NCBI RefSeq assembly: GCF_000482785.1
Contig: NZ_AXWS01000008.1
Location: 62,001 to 126,000, forward strand
DNA from: Derxia gummosa DSM 723
GTDB taxonomy: Bacteria > Pseudomonadota > Gammaproteobacteria > Burkholderiales > Burkholderiaceae_E
Direction: 5' to 3'
Length of the DNA: 64,000 nt
Position numbers and translations under genes: made by a program. The notes beneath the pieces are model-generated. The model had not been told where the DNA came from, did no database searches, and worked only from the letters and a program-made list of their open reading frames with translations. Positions 53,505 to 62,661 of this stretch are shown here, one piece after another (the stretch's first letter is position 1; each line of letters begins with the position of its first letter).

Positions 53505-54516
53505 GGCGCGCCCGTCATCCGCCGCCGCGCCTGCAAGCGATTGCACGGCCGGCGCGCCCGCCACCTGCGCGCCCGACTTCACCGGCCGCGTCGCGCTCGT
53601 GACCGGCGGTGCCGACGGCATCGGCCTTGCAATCGCGCGCCGGCTCGCGGCGGGCGGGGCGCGCGTCGTCATCGCCGACCTCGACCGCGAGGCCGCCGTG
53701 GCGCGCGCGAGCGGACTCGGCCCGCGCCATCTCGGCCGCGCGGCGGACGTGGCCGACGCGGCGCAGGTCGAGGCGCTCGTCGCGGGCGTGCTCGCCGATT
53801 GCGGCCGGCTCGACGTGCTGGTCAACAACGCCGGCATCGGCGAGCCGGGCGTCGCCACCGCCGAGCAGGACGCCGCCGTCTTCGACCGTGTGCTGCGCGT
53901 GAACCTGCACGGCTGCTACCTGATGTGCCGCGAGGCCGGCCGCGCGATGCTGGCCGTCGCGGGGCAGGGCGGGCGCGAGGCGTCACGCGCGCTGGCGGGC
54001 CAGACGGAAACGGCCGCGCCCGCCAGCCCCGCCATCGTCAACCTCGCCTCGATCGCCGGCCTCGCCGGCATCCCGACGCGCAACGCCTACGGCGCGGCCA
54101 AGGCCGGCGTCGTCGCGATGACGCGCTCGCTCGCCTGCGAATGGGCGCGCGCCGGCATCCGCGTGAACGCGGTCGCGCCGGGCTATGTGCGAACCGCGCT
54201 GGTGGAGCGGCTCGCGGCCGGCGGCGGCATCGACCTGGGCGCGATCGCGCGCCGCACGCCGCTCGGCCGGCTCGCCGCACCCGAGGAGATCGCCGAGGCG
54301 GTCGCCTTCCTCGCCTCGCCGCGCGCGAGCTACGTGACCGGCACGGTGCTGGCCGTGGACGGCGGGTGGCTCGCGCTCGGTGCGCCGGAATCGGCGCTCG
54401 ATCCGCTCGCGCAGGCACTCGGCGCGGGCGGCCTCGTCGATCCGGCGCGGATCGACGAGGCCGCGTCCGGCGCCCGTTCGCCCGTCGCCAGCCCGAAGGA
54501 GCCCGCCCGCCACTGA
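53497..54516 (+). CDS. SDR-family dehydrogenase, second copy
   Basis: The 339-residue product has the SDR cofactor motif RVALVTGGADGIGLAIARRL, VNNAGIG, and the catalytic IVNLASIAGLAGIPTRNAYGAAKAG with Ser and Tyr-x-x-x-Lys intact. Compared with a standard SDR (about 250 residues) it has an Ala/Gly-rich insert near 155-175 and a 60-residue C-terminal extension. It probably acts on a later ketone or alcohol of the same route as the first SDR. The N-terminal coding region carries an exact TGCAA-N4-TTGCA palindrome. Confidence 0.9.
   Translation: MAEARPSSAAAPASDCTAGAPATCAPDFTGRVALVTGGADGIGLAIARRLAAGGARVVIADLDREAAVARASGLGPRHLGRAADVADAAQVEALVAGVLADCGRLDVLVNNAGIGEPGVATAEQDAAVFDRVLRVNLHGCYLMCREAGRAMLAVAGQGGREASRALAGQTETAAPASPAIVNLASIAGLAGIPTRNAYGAAKAGVVAMTRSLACEWARAGIRVNAVAPGYVRTALVERLAAGGGIDLGAIARRTPLGRLAAPEEIAEAVAFLASPRASYVTGTVLAVDGGWLALGAPESALDPLAQALGAGGLVDPARIDEAASGARSPVASPKEPARH
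53532..53545. repeat. TGCAA-N4-TTGCA palindrome inside the second SDR gene
   Basis: An exact copy with spacer GCGA, within codons 13-17 of the SDR gene. The spelling TGCAAGCGATTGCA is close to a LacI-family operator. Confidence 0.7.
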
Positions 54517-54591
54517 CCCCCGCATCACCCACAGACGCCGCGGCCAGCGGCGCATTCCCCAAGCCGGATCCACACCGGAGGAGACCCATCA

Positions 54592-55443
54592 ATGTTCACG
54601 ATCAACCTGTTCAACGGCATGGTGTACGGCGCGCTGCTCATCATCATGTCGTCGGGCCTGGCGCTCATCTACGGGCTGAGGCGCGTGGTGAATTTCGCGC
54701 ACGGCTCGCTCTACATGCTCGGCGCCTACCTCGGCTACAGCATCGCGACGCAGAGCAACTTCTGGGTCGCGCTCATCGGCGCGCCGCTCGTCATGGCGCT
54801 GTTCGGCGCGCTGCTCGACCGCTATGCCTTCCGCCTGCTCCAGGACCGCGATCCGCTCACGGTCGTGCTCGTCACCTTCGGCCTGCTGCTGGTGGTGGAG
54901 GACGCGGTGCAGACCCTCTGGGGCAAGGACAACCTCTCGGTGCCCGCGCCCGACATGCTCTCGGCCTCGGTCGATCTGTTCGGCACGCCGGTGCCGGCCT
55001 ACCGCATCGCCGTGGTGGCGGTGGGCGCGCTGGTCGCGGGCGGGCTGGTGGCCTGGCTGCGCTTCTCGCGCGCCGGGCTCTTCGTGCGCGCCGCCAGTAC
55101 CGACCCGACCACGACCGCGATGCAGGGCGTCAACACCGACGCGCTGAGCGCCGGCGTGGTGGCGATCGGCACCGCGCTCGCGGGCCTCGCGGGCGTGGTG
55201 GCCGCGCCCTTCCTGTCGCTGTCGCCGGCCATGAGCAGCGATGTACTCATCGACTCCTTCGTGGTGGTGGTGATCGGCGGGCTGGGCAGCCTCGTCGGCG
55301 CCTTCGTCGCGGCGCTGATGCTGGGCCAGGTGCAGGCGCTCGGCGCCGTGTACCTGCCCGACGCGGCGGCGGTCATTCCCTTCGCGCTGATGGTCGCCAT
55401 CCTGCTGTGGCGCCCGTCGGGCCTCGCCGGCAACCGCACCTGA
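54592..55443 (+). CDS. livH: branched-chain/aromatic acid ABC permease LivH
   Basis: The 283-residue membrane protein belongs to the LivH family: NLFNGMVYGALLIIMSSGLALIYGLRRVVNFAHGSLYMLGAYL is the N-terminal hallmark, followed by eight or nine helices and the late VVVVIGGLGSLVGAFVAALMLG motif that contacts the ATPase. It forms the transport channel with LivM. It starts 75 bp after the SDR gene with a GGAGGAG site. In degradation operons of Burkholderiales such systems commonly import aromatic or alicyclic acids rather than amino acids. Confidence 0.95.
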   Translation: MFTINLFNGMVYGALLIIMSSGLALIYGLRRVVNFAHGSLYMLGAYLGYSIATQSNFWVALIGAPLVMALFGALLDRYAFRLLQDRDPLTVVLVTFGLLLVVEDAVQTLWGKDNLSVPAPDMLSASVDLFGTPVPAYRIAVVAVGALVAGGLVAWLRFSRAGLFVRAASTDPTTTAMQGVNTDALSAGVVAIGTALAGLAGVVAAPFLSLSPAMSSDVLIDSFVVVVIGGLGSLVGAFVAALMLGQVQALGAVYLPDAAAVIPFALMVAILLWRPSGLAGNRT

Positions 55444-55465
55444 AGCCGCGCCCATGAACCTCGAT

Positions 55466-55479
55466 TGCAAACCCTTGCA
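55466..55479. repeat. TGCAA-N4-TTGCA palindrome between livH and livM
   Basis: An exact copy with spacer ACCC in the 62-bp gap, 27 bp before the livM start. A position inside an operon argues against a simple promoter operator. Confidence 0.7.
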
Positions 55480-55505
55480 GGCCCGCGCGGCCTGACGGAG
55501 ACGCC

Positions 55506-56501
55506 ATGTCCATCACCCGCATTTCCCTCGGCGCCGTGGCGGCGCTCGCGGCCGGCGCCGCGCTCGGCGGCAGCCTGTCGTCGGGCACCGCGCTGTCGCT
55601 GCTTACCCAGGCGACGATCCACGCGATCTTCGCGCTCGGCGTCGGCCTGCTGCTGCGCCAGAACGGCATGGTCAGCTTCGGCCACGCGGCCTTCTTCGGC
55701 AGCGCCGGCTACATCGTCGCCATCGTGCTGGAGCAGCAGCTCGCCTCGGCCGAGACGGCGATCGCGCTCGCGGTGCTCGGCGTCGCGGCCTTCGCCTTCG
55801 TGCTCGCGCTGGTGGCGGTGCGCGTGCCCGGCATCGCCTTCGGGATGCTGACGCTCGCGGTCGGCCAGATGGTCTATCTGGTCGCGTCGCGCTCGCGCAC
55901 GCTCACCGGCGGCGCCGACGGCATGAACGTGAACTGGCCGAGCACGCTGTTCGGCATCGACACCGCGCGGCTGCTGCAACCGGGCACGACCTTTCTCGTG
56001 TGCTGGACCGCGCTGGTGCTGATGATCGGCGCGCTCGCGCTGCTGGCGCGCAGCCGCTTCGGCGCCGTGACCGAGGCCATCCGCGACAACGAGGAGCGCG
56101 CGCGCTTCATCGGCATCCGCACGCTGCTGCCGCGCGCCGCGGTGTTCGCGCTGTCGGCCGGCGTGACGGCGGTGGCGGGCGTGCTCGCGGCGTTCAACAC
56201 CGGCTTCGTGTCGCCCGAATCGCTGCACTGGAGCGTGTCGGGCGCGGCGCTGATGATGGTCATCGTCGGCGGCGGCCGCACGCTGTGGGGGCCGGCGCTC
56301 GGCGCGGTCGTGTACTTCCTGGCGCGCGACTTCCTCGGCGACTTCGCCTCGCACTGGATGGCCATCTTTGGCATCGCGCTGATCGCGGTCATCGTCTTCT
56401 CGCCCGAGGGCATCGCGGGCGCGCTGCAACGCGCGCTGCGCCGGCGCCGCCCGGCGCCCATCGCCACGCTCGACAAGCAGCCGGCGCCCGCCTCGCACTG
56501 A
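55506..56501 (+). CDS. livM: branched-chain/aromatic acid ABC permease LivM
   Basis: The 331-residue membrane protein is the second permease of the Liv-type transporter. LLLRQNGMVSFGHAAFFGSAGYIVAI near the start and GRTLWGPALGAVVYFLARDFL near the end are typical of LivM, with ten or so helices. The C-terminal tail is basic and cytoplasmic. It lies between livH and livG and is part of the same transcript. Confidence 0.95.
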   Translation: MSITRISLGAVAALAAGAALGGSLSSGTALSLLTQATIHAIFALGVGLLLRQNGMVSFGHAAFFGSAGYIVAIVLEQQLASAETAIALAVLGVAAFAFVLALVAVRVPGIAFGMLTLAVGQMVYLVASRSRTLTGGADGMNVNWPSTLFGIDTARLLQPGTTFLVCWTALVLMIGALALLARSRFGAVTEAIRDNEERARFIGIRTLLPRAAVFALSAGVTAVAGVLAAFNTGFVSPESLHWSVSGAALMMVIVGGGRTLWGPALGAVVYFLARDFLGDFASHWMAIFGIALIAVIVFSPEGIAGALQRALRRRRPAPIATLDKQPAPASH

Positions 56502-56526
56502 CCCACCACCGACCCGGAGACCCACC

Positions 56527-57246
56527 ATGAGTCAACCCGCGCTCCAGGCCGAGGGCCTGACCATCCAGTACGGCGGCGTGCGCGCCGTCGACGGCGTGAG
56601 CCTCGCGCTCCAGCCTGGCGAGATCCGCGGCCTCATCGGCCCCAACGGCGCCGGCAAGTCCACCGTGATCGACGCGATCTCGGGCCGGCGCCGCGCCACC
56701 ACCGGCCGCGTCACGCTGCGCGGCGAGGACGTGTCGCGCCTCGATGTCGTGCAAAGGCGTGCACGCGGGCTGTCGCGCTCCTTCCAGCGCACCAGCATCT
56801 TTGCCGGCATGCAGGTGCGCGAGCAGGTCGAGCTGGCCGCCCACCGCTCGGGCGCGGCCGATGCCGCCGCCGACGCCGCCGAGGTGCTCGACGAACTCGA
56901 ACTCGCCCATCTCGGCAAGGCCGTGGCCGGCGACCTCGGCTACGGCGAGCAGCGTCGGCTCGACCTCGCGCTCGCGCTGGTCGGCGCGCCGGCGGTGCTG
57001 CTGCTCGACGAGCCGATGGCCGGCCTGTCGGTGAAGGAATCGCACGACCTCGCGCGCCATCTGCGCCGGCTCACGGGCAAGCGCGAGGTGTCGGTGCTGC
57101 TGGTCGAGCATGACGTCGACGTGGTGTTCGGCATCTCGCATTCGGTCACGGTGCTGGAGCTGGGCCGCGTGATCGCGAGCGGCGAGCCGGCGGCGGTGCG
57201 CGCCGATCCGCGCGTGCGCGAGGCCTATCTCGGGAGCGCGGCATGA
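56527..57246 (+). CDS. livG: ABC transporter ATP-binding protein LivG
   Basis: The 239-residue ATPase has the Walker A GPNGAGKS, a signature in the LivG variant form LGYGEQRRLDLALAL, and Walker B VLLLDEPMAGL. It energises the LivHM permease. It starts 25 bp after livM and its stop overlaps the livF start in ATGA. The gene contains TGCAA-AGGC-GTGCA at 56750-56763, one mismatch from the window motif, forcing the rare AGG, CGT and GCA codons. Confidence 0.95.
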   Translation: MSQPALQAEGLTIQYGGVRAVDGVSLALQPGEIRGLIGPNGAGKSTVIDAISGRRRATTGRVTLRGEDVSRLDVVQRRARGLSRSFQRTSIFAGMQVREQVELAAHRSGAADAAADAAEVLDELELAHLGKAVAGDLGYGEQRRLDLALALVGAPAVLLLDEPMAGLSVKESHDLARHLRRLTGKREVSVLLVEHDVDVVFGISHSVTVLELGRVIASGEPAAVRADPRVREAYLGSAA

Positions 57247-57944
57247 CGATGACCCTGCTCGAACTCGACCGCGTCGATGCCTGCTACGGCGCGGCGCATG
57301 TGCTGCATCGCATGAGCCTGAACGTGAAGGCGGGCGAGCGCGTGGCGCTCATCGGCCGCAACGGCGTGGGCAAGACGACGGTGGTCAACACCGTGCTCGG
57401 GCTTGCGAGCCTGCGCGGCGGCAAGGTGCGCATCGGCCGGCGCGAGCCGGCGCGTCCGCGCGCCTACATGGCCGCCAACGAAGGCGTGGCCGTCGTGCCG
57501 CAGGGGCGGCGCATCGTCGCCAACCTGAGCGTGGAGGAGAACCTGCTGCTCGGCTCGGCGGTGCGCCGGCCGGGGCCGTGGAACCTGCAATCGGTGTACG
57601 CGCTGTTCCCGATCCTGCGCGAGCGCGCCCACACGCCGGGCACGGCGATGTCGGGCGGCCAGCAGCAGATGCTCGCGATCGGCCGCGCGCTCATGGCCAA
57701 TCCGGCGCTGATCCTGCTCGACGAGCCGACCGAGGGCCTCGCGCCGGTCATCGTCGATCAGCTCGCCGACATCCTCAATCGCGTGGCCGACGCGGGCACG
57801 GCGCTGCTGCTGATCGAGCAGAACCTGAGCCTCGTGATGCGCGTCGCGCGCCGCTACTACGCGGTCGCGAAAGGCTCGGTCGTCGCCGAGGGCGAGGTCC
57901 AGCACGAGAGCCTCGACGAGCTTCAACGCCACGTCATGGTCTGA
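57243..57944 (+). CDS. livF: ABC transporter ATP-binding protein LivF
   Basis: The 233-residue ATPase has Walker A GRNGVGKTT, signature MSGGQQQMLAIGRAL and Walker B LILLDEPTEGLAP, in the LivF order. It pairs with LivG. The start overlaps livG by 4 bp, showing translational coupling. The substrate-binding protein gene follows after 79 bp. Confidence 0.95.
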   Translation: MTMTLLELDRVDACYGAAHVLHRMSLNVKAGERVALIGRNGVGKTTVVNTVLGLASLRGGKVRIGRREPARPRAYMAANEGVAVVPQGRRIVANLSVEENLLLGSAVRRPGPWNLQSVYALFPILRERAHTPGTAMSGGQQQMLAIGRALMANPALILLDEPTEGLAPVIVDQLADILNRVADAGTALLLIEQNLSLVMRVARRYYAVAKGSVVAEGEVQHESLDELQRHVMV

Positions 57945-58023
57945 CGCATCAGGCCACGCAGTTCGCGGAGCGCGCGGCACAGCGCGCCCGCCGCATCACC
58001 CATCCACCCAAGAGGAGACCCAC

Positions 58024-59211
58024 ATGAACCAGCCAAACATGCTGCGCCGGGCGGCGCTCGCACTCGCCATCGCGCTGCCGCTCGCGGCCGGCGCCCAGAC
58101 CAAGGAGCCGCTGCGTATCGGCGCGGTCAGCTCGCAATCGGGCGTGTTCGCCCAGCAGGGCCAGGAGACGCTGCGCGCGATTCAGTTCGCCGTGGACGAG
58201 GCGAACGCGAAGGGCGGCGTGGACGGCCATCCGGTCACCGTGCAGATCGCCGATGACGAGGGCACGCCCGAGGCCGGCCGGCGCGTGGCCGAGAAGCTCG
58301 CGCGCGACGGCAACCGCTTCCTGATCGGCGCGATTCCGTCGTCGATCTCGCTCGCGATCGGCCAGAACCTCGACCGCTGGGACGCGATGTACGTGAGCGT
58401 GCTCAGCAAGAGCGACAAGCTCACCGGCGATTCGTGCAAGCCGCGCCTGTTCCGCGCCAACCATTCCGACGCGATGGACCTGGCGATGATGGGCGAGTGG
58501 CTCAAGAGCCAGAAGGAGACCAATTTCGCGGTGCTCGTGGCCGACTACGTCTGGGGCCGCGACTCGGCCGAGTTCTTCGGCAAGACCGTGAAGGGGCAGG
58601 GCAAGACGGTGAGCCTGGAGCTGTTCGCGCCGATGGGCACCAAGGACTTTTCGCCCTACATCGCCCAGCTCAAGGCGAGCAAGGCGCAGGCGGTGTGGGT
58701 GGCGCTCACGGGGCGCGACGCGATCGCCTTCGCCAAGCAGGCGGCGGAGTTCGGCCTCAACGGCTCGATGCGCGTGATCGGCCATGCCTACATCTTCGAC
58801 TACCTCATCAAGGCCACCGGCAACACGACCGACGGCGTGTGGGGAAACATCGGCTACGGCCCGGAGATCGACACGCCCATGAACAAGGCCTTCGTCGCGG
58901 GCTGGCAGAAGCAGTTCGGCCGCACGCCGACCGAGAACGAGGGCCAGGCCTACAACGGCGTACAGCTCATCTTCGCGGGCGTGCGCAAGGCCGACAGCGT
59001 GAAGCCGGCCGAGGTGGCGGCGGCGCTGCGCGGCCTGAGCCTCGACACCGTGTACGGCCCGGCCGTCGTGCGCGCCGAGGACAACCAGCTGCTCATCCCC
59101 AACTACGTCGGCCGCGTGAAGACCGTGGGCGGCGAGCTGAAGCCGGCGATCGAGCAGCGCTATGACCGTGGCATCGCGCCGCCGGCGTCGGACAAGTGCC
59201 GGTTGCTGTGA
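58024..59211 (+). CDS. livK: ABC transporter substrate-binding protein (LivK type)
   Basis: The 395-residue product has a Sec signal peptide cleaved near residue 24 (LPLAAGAQ|T) and a type 1 periplasmic binding fold: LRIGAVSSQSGVFAQQGQETLRAIQFAVDEANAKGG and ENEGQAYNGVQLIFAGVRKA. It resembles the aromatic/alicyclic acid-binding relatives of LivK rather than the amino-acid binders by context, but ligand residues cannot be read with confidence. A large GC-rich hairpin follows its stop. It completes the HMGF-K set. Confidence 0.93.
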   Translation: MNQPNMLRRAALALAIALPLAAGAQTKEPLRIGAVSSQSGVFAQQGQETLRAIQFAVDEANAKGGVDGHPVTVQIADDEGTPEAGRRVAEKLARDGNRFLIGAIPSSISLAIGQNLDRWDAMYVSVLSKSDKLTGDSCKPRLFRANHSDAMDLAMMGEWLKSQKETNFAVLVADYVWGRDSAEFFGKTVKGQGKTVSLELFAPMGTKDFSPYIAQLKASKAQAVWVALTGRDAIAFAKQAAEFGLNGSMRVIGHAYIFDYLIKATGNTTDGVWGNIGYGPEIDTPMNKAFVAGWQKQFGRTPTENEGQAYNGVQLIFAGVRKADSVKPAEVAAALRGLSLDTVYGPAVVRAEDNQLLIPNYVGRVKTVGGELKPAIEQRYDRGIAPPASDKCRLL

Positions 59212-59216
59212 GCCGA

Positions 59217-59254
59217 GCGCGGCGGGCGCGGCATCGCCGCCACGCCCGCCGCGC
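59217..59254 (+). terminator. 12-bp stem hairpin after livK
   Basis: GCGCGGCGGGCG (59217-59228) pairs with CGCCCGCCGCGC (59243-59254) across a 14-nt loop, 6 bp after the livK stop. There is no T-run; it may stabilise the 3' end or attenuate transcription into the next gene. Confidence 0.45.
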
Positions 59255-59390
59255 GCAATTGCAAGCGCGGCGCCGGACGCCGGCGTACGGACCGACAATC
59301 GCGGCCGACATCAACGACAGGGCCGCGCCCGCGTCGCCGCGCACGCAACGGCGCGACGCGCGCGGCGACCGGCCCGCCACGGAGACCGCC

Positions 59391-60182
59391 ATGCCACCCG
59401 ACCAGCCCCTCGTCCTGCGCGATGCGCGCGACGGCGTCGTCACCCTCACGCTCAACCGTCCGGCGCGGTTCAACGCGCTGTCCGAGGCGATGCTCGACGC
59501 GCTCGGCGCGGCGCTGGCCGACACCGCCGCCGATGCCGACGCGCGCTGCGTCGTGCTCGCGGGCGCGGGCAAGGCTTTCTGCGCCGGCCATGACCTGCGC
59601 GAGATGCGCGGCCAGCCCCGCCTCGACTACTACCGCGAACTGTTCGCACGCTGCTCGACGGTGATGCAGGCGATCCGCGCCGTGCCCGTGCCCGTCATCG
59701 CGCGCGTGCACGGCGTGGCGACGGCGGCGGGCTGCCAGCTCGTCGCCGCCTGCGATCTGGCGATCGCGGGCGAGTCGGCGCGCTTCGCGGTGTCGGGCAT
59801 CAACGTGGGGTTGTTCTGCGCCACGCCGTCGGTGGCGCTGTCGCGCGCGGTGTCGGCCAAGCGGGCCTTCGACATGCTCGTGACCGGGCGCTTCATCGAC
59901 GCGCGCACGGCGGCGGAATGGAGCCTCGTGAACGAGGCGGTACCCGACGACCAGCTCGACGCCGCCGTCGCCGACAAGGCCGCCGTCATCCGCGCCAAGA
60001 GCCCGGCCGCGATCCGCCACGGCAAGGCGCTGTTCCACCGCCAGCGCGAGCTGAACCTCGCCGACGCCTATGCGCTCGCGGGCGAGGTGATGGCCCAGAA
60101 CATGATGGAAGCCGACGCCTGCGAGGGCATCGACGCGTTTCTGGAGAAGCGCCCGCCGGCCTGGGCGAAGCGCGAGGGCTGA
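59391..60182 (+). CDS. enoyl-CoA hydratase/isomerase-family protein (ECHDC3-like)
   Basis: The 263-residue crotonase-fold protein has oxyanion-hole strands AGKAFCAGHDLREM and HGVATAAGCQLVAACDLAIA. The following segment NVGLFCATPSVALSRAVSAKRAFDML is characteristic of the ECHDC3-like branch and lacks the usual catalytic glutamates of enoyl-CoA hydratase. It may therefore have isomerase, hydrolase or no hydratase activity. The ATG at 59391 has a CGGAGA site. It is on the same strand as the Liv operon, 179 bp downstream, and may belong to the same catabolic unit. It converges on the xylulokinase gene. Confidence 0.9.
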   Translation: MPPDQPLVLRDARDGVVTLTLNRPARFNALSEAMLDALGAALADTAADADARCVVLAGAGKAFCAGHDLREMRGQPRLDYYRELFARCSTVMQAIRAVPVPVIARVHGVATAAGCQLVAACDLAIAGESARFAVSGINVGLFCATPSVALSRAVSAKRAFDMLVTGRFIDARTAAEWSLVNEAVPDDQLDAAVADKAAVIRAKSPAAIRHGKALFHRQRELNLADAYALAGEVMAQNMMEADACEGIDAFLEKRPPAWAKREG

Positions 60183-60208
60183 GCCCGAGGGCAGACCGCC
60201 CCCCGCCC

Positions 60209-61675
60209 TCAGCCGCCGAACTGCCCGCGCAGCGCCGGATAGAGCGCGCGGAAGCGCCGGTAGCGCGCGTCGAGCCGGTCGGCCTCGGCCGGATCGGGAT
60301 CGAACCGGCAGCTCACCGGCGGCGGCGCGCACACCTCGGCCAGCGGCAGGCCGAGCGCCAGCCAGGCCAGCCGCGCGGCACCGAGCGCGGCGCCGGCTTC
60401 GCCGCCGTCATGCGTCACCAGCGGCACGCCGAGGATGGACGCGAGCAGCCCAGCCCACAGCGGGCTGCGCGCGCCGCCGCCCACGAGCGACAGCCGCGCC
60501 AGGGCGCCCGGCGCCAGGCCCAGGCTCGCCAGCCCGTCGCGCAGGCCGAAGCCGACGCCCTCGATCACCGCATGGCCGACGCTGGCCGCGTCATGCCCGG
60601 CGCCGAGGCCGAACAGCACGCCCTGGGCATGCGGATCGTTGTGCGGCGTGCGCTCGCCGCCGAGATAGGGCAGGAAGATCGGCGCCGCCGCGCGCTGCGC
60701 CGGCGTGAGCCGCGCGACGCGGTCGAGCAGCGTCGCCTCGTCGGGCTGGCCGAGCAGCTCGCAGGCCCAGCGCAGGGCGCTCGCCGCGTTCAGCATCACC
60801 GACATCTGGTGCCAGGTGGCCGGCAGCGCATGGCAGAAGGCATGGACGGCCGCCGCCGGATTGGGCCGGAAGCCGTCGCTGACCACGAAGATCACGCCCG
60901 AGGTGCCGAGCGACAGGAAGCCTTCGCCCGGCCGCACCGCGCCGATGCCGACCGCCGCCGCGTTGTCGCCACCGCCGCCGGCCACCGGCACGCCGGCCGG
61001 CAGGCCCCAGCGCGCGGCGAGCCGGGCGTCGAGCCGGCCGGCGACCTCGCAGCCTTCGACCAGTCGCGGCATGTGGCGCTCGTCGAGCCCGCAGGCGCCG
61101 AGCAGCTCGGGCGACCAGCGCCGCCGGCCCACGTCGAGCCACAGCGTGCCCGAGGCGTCCGACAGGTCGCTCGCCTTCTCGCCGGTCAGGCCGAGCCGCA
61201 GCCAGTCCTTCGGCAGCAGCACGCAGGCGACCCGCGCGAACAGCGCCGGCTCGTGCTCGCGCAGCCACCCCAGCTTGGGCGCGGTGAAGCCGGGCATCGC
61301 GAGGTTGCCGGCGATGGCGCGCAGCCGGGGCTCGGCGCGCTCGAGCGCGACGCAGGCGTCGGCGCTGCGGCCATCGTTCCAGAGGATGGCCGGGCGCAGC
61401 ACGGCGTCGGCCGCGTCGAGCAGCACCGCGCCGTGCATCTGGCCCGACAGGCCGATGGCCCGCACCGCCGCCATCGCCGCCGGCTGCCCGGCCGCGAGCC
61501 GCAGCAGCGCGCGGTCGAGCGCGATCCACCAGTCGGCGGGGTTCTGCTCGCTCCACAGCGGACGCGGGCGTTGCAGCATCAGCCGCTCGCCGGCGCTGGC
61601 GACGATGCGCTGGCGCGCGTCGAGCAGCAGCACCTTGAGTTCGGAGGTGCCGAGGTCGATGCCGAGGACGGTCAT
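60209..61675 (-). CDS. xylB: xylulokinase (D-arabinitol/xylitol cassette)
   Basis: The 488-residue product is a FGGY-family sugar kinase. N-terminal VLGIDLGTSELKVLLLD forms the first phosphate loop. GLSGQMHGAVLLD, AAAVGIGAVRPGEGFLSLGTSGV and the C-terminal GGGARSPLWAGLLASILGVPLV match xylulokinase. It phosphorylates D-xylulose to D-xylulose 5-phosphate. It is the last gene of a polyol operon with an AraC regulator and a polyol dehydrogenase on the same strand, an arrangement like dalD-dalK for D-arabinitol use. It starts 11 bp after the AraC gene's stop. Confidence 0.95.
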   Translation of the reverse strand: MTVLGIDLGTSELKVLLLDARQRIVASAGERLMLQRPRPLWSEQNPADWWIALDRALLRLAAGQPAAMAAVRAIGLSGQMHGAVLLDAADAVLRPAILWNDGRSADACVALERAEPRLRAIAGNLAMPGFTAPKLGWLREHEPALFARVACVLLPKDWLRLGLTGEKASDLSDASGTLWLDVGRRRWSPELLGACGLDERHMPRLVEGCEVAGRLDARLAARWGLPAGVPVAGGGGDNAAAVGIGAVRPGEGFLSLGTSGVIFVVSDGFRPNPAAAVHAFCHALPATWHQMSVMLNAASALRWACELLGQPDEATLLDRVARLTPAQRAAAPIFLPYLGGERTPHNDPHAQGVLFGLGAGHDAASVGHAVIEGVGFGLRDGLASLGLAPGALARLSLVGGGARSPLWAGLLASILGVPLVTHDGGEAGAALGAARLAWLALGLPLAEVCAPPPVSCRFDPDPAEADRLDARYRRFRALYPALRGQFGG

Positions 61676-61686
61676 GCGGAAGGCCT

Positions 61687-62622
61687 TCAGGTGGGCCGGC
61701 CGCCGAAGCGGTGATCGGCCTGGCGGCGGAACTCGCTCGGCGTCACGCCTTTCACTTCGAGAAAGCGCCGGTTGAAGTTCGCCAGGTTGTTGAAGCCGAC
61801 CTCGTAGCAGATGTGCGAGACGAGCCGGTCGGTTTCCATGAGGAGCTGGCCGGCGCGGTTGACGCGCACGCGGTTGACGAAGTCGGTGAAGGTGTTGCCG
61901 GTGGCGCGGCGGAAGAAGCGCGAGAAGCGGCTTTCGCTCATGCCGAGTTCGGCCGCGAGGTCTGCCGCCGACAGCGGCAGGGCGTAGTCGCGCATGATCC
62001 GGTCGACCAGCGAGTTGACCTGGTCGCTGCCCGCCTCGTCATCCTCGCCGCGCATCTGCACGCTCGACAGCAGCCGGTAGTCGGTGCAGCGCGCGAGGTC
62101 GGCCATGAAGGCGCAGAAGGCGGCGAAGCGCTCGAAGCCGCGCGCGCGCTTGACCGCGTGCCAGTGCGCGATCGCGCGTTCCGACAGCCCGAAGAACTCG
62201 ATGCCGTGGCGCGCGCGTTCGAGCATCGGCAGCAGTTCGCCCAGCTCGGGCAGGTGGCGCGCGGCCTCGGCGATCGGTTCGTGCAGGAAGTGGATGACGA
62301 GGTCGCGCTCGGGCACGCCGCCCTCGGGCATGTCGTCGGACAGCCAGTTGTGCGGCAGGCGCGGGCCGGCCAGCACCACATGGCCGGGGCGGAACGGCCC
62401 GATCCAGTCGCCCACGAAGGCCTTGCCCGAGGTGGCGGTGATGATGTGCAGCTCGTACTCGTCATGCACATGCCAGCGCGCGAGCGGCGTCGGGAAGCCG
62501 TGCGCGAGGCAGCGCACCGTGCCCGTCTCGGGCGGCTCGAAGCCGAGCGCCGACGTGCGGCTGTAGTCGCGTTCGAGATCGGGCTGGCGCTGGCGCGGCA
62601 GCTGGGCATGACGGGTGGCCAT
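61687..62622 (-). CDS. AraC-family regulator of polyol use
   Basis: The 311-residue product has an N-terminal cupin domain (ARWHVHDEYELHIITATSGKAFVGDWIGPFRPGHVVLAGP) and a C-terminal pair of AraC helix-turn-helices: LSAADLAAELGMSESRFSRFFRRATGNTFTDFVNRVR and ISHICYEVGFNNLANFNRRF-like in the second. It sits between the polyol dehydrogenase and xylulokinase genes, so it is very likely their activator and is cotranscribed with them. The ATG at 62622 directly precedes the conserved region. Confidence 0.93.
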   Translation of the reverse strand: MATRHAQLPRQRQPDLERDYSRTSALGFEPPETGTVRCLAHGFPTPLARWHVHDEYELHIITATSGKAFVGDWIGPFRPGHVVLAGPRLPHNWLSDDMPEGGVPERDLVIHFLHEPIAEAARHLPELGELLPMLERARHGIEFFGLSERAIAHWHAVKRARGFERFAAFCAFMADLARCTDYRLLSSVQMRGEDDEAGSDQVNSLVDRIMRDYALPLSAADLAAELGMSESRFSRFFRRATGNTFTDFVNRVRVNRAGQLLMETDRLVSHICYEVGFNNLANFNRRFLEVKGVTPSEFRRQADHRFGGRPT

Positions 62623-62661
62623 GGGGCGGCGGGTCTCCTTCGCGGTGCCGGCGGCGGGCGG

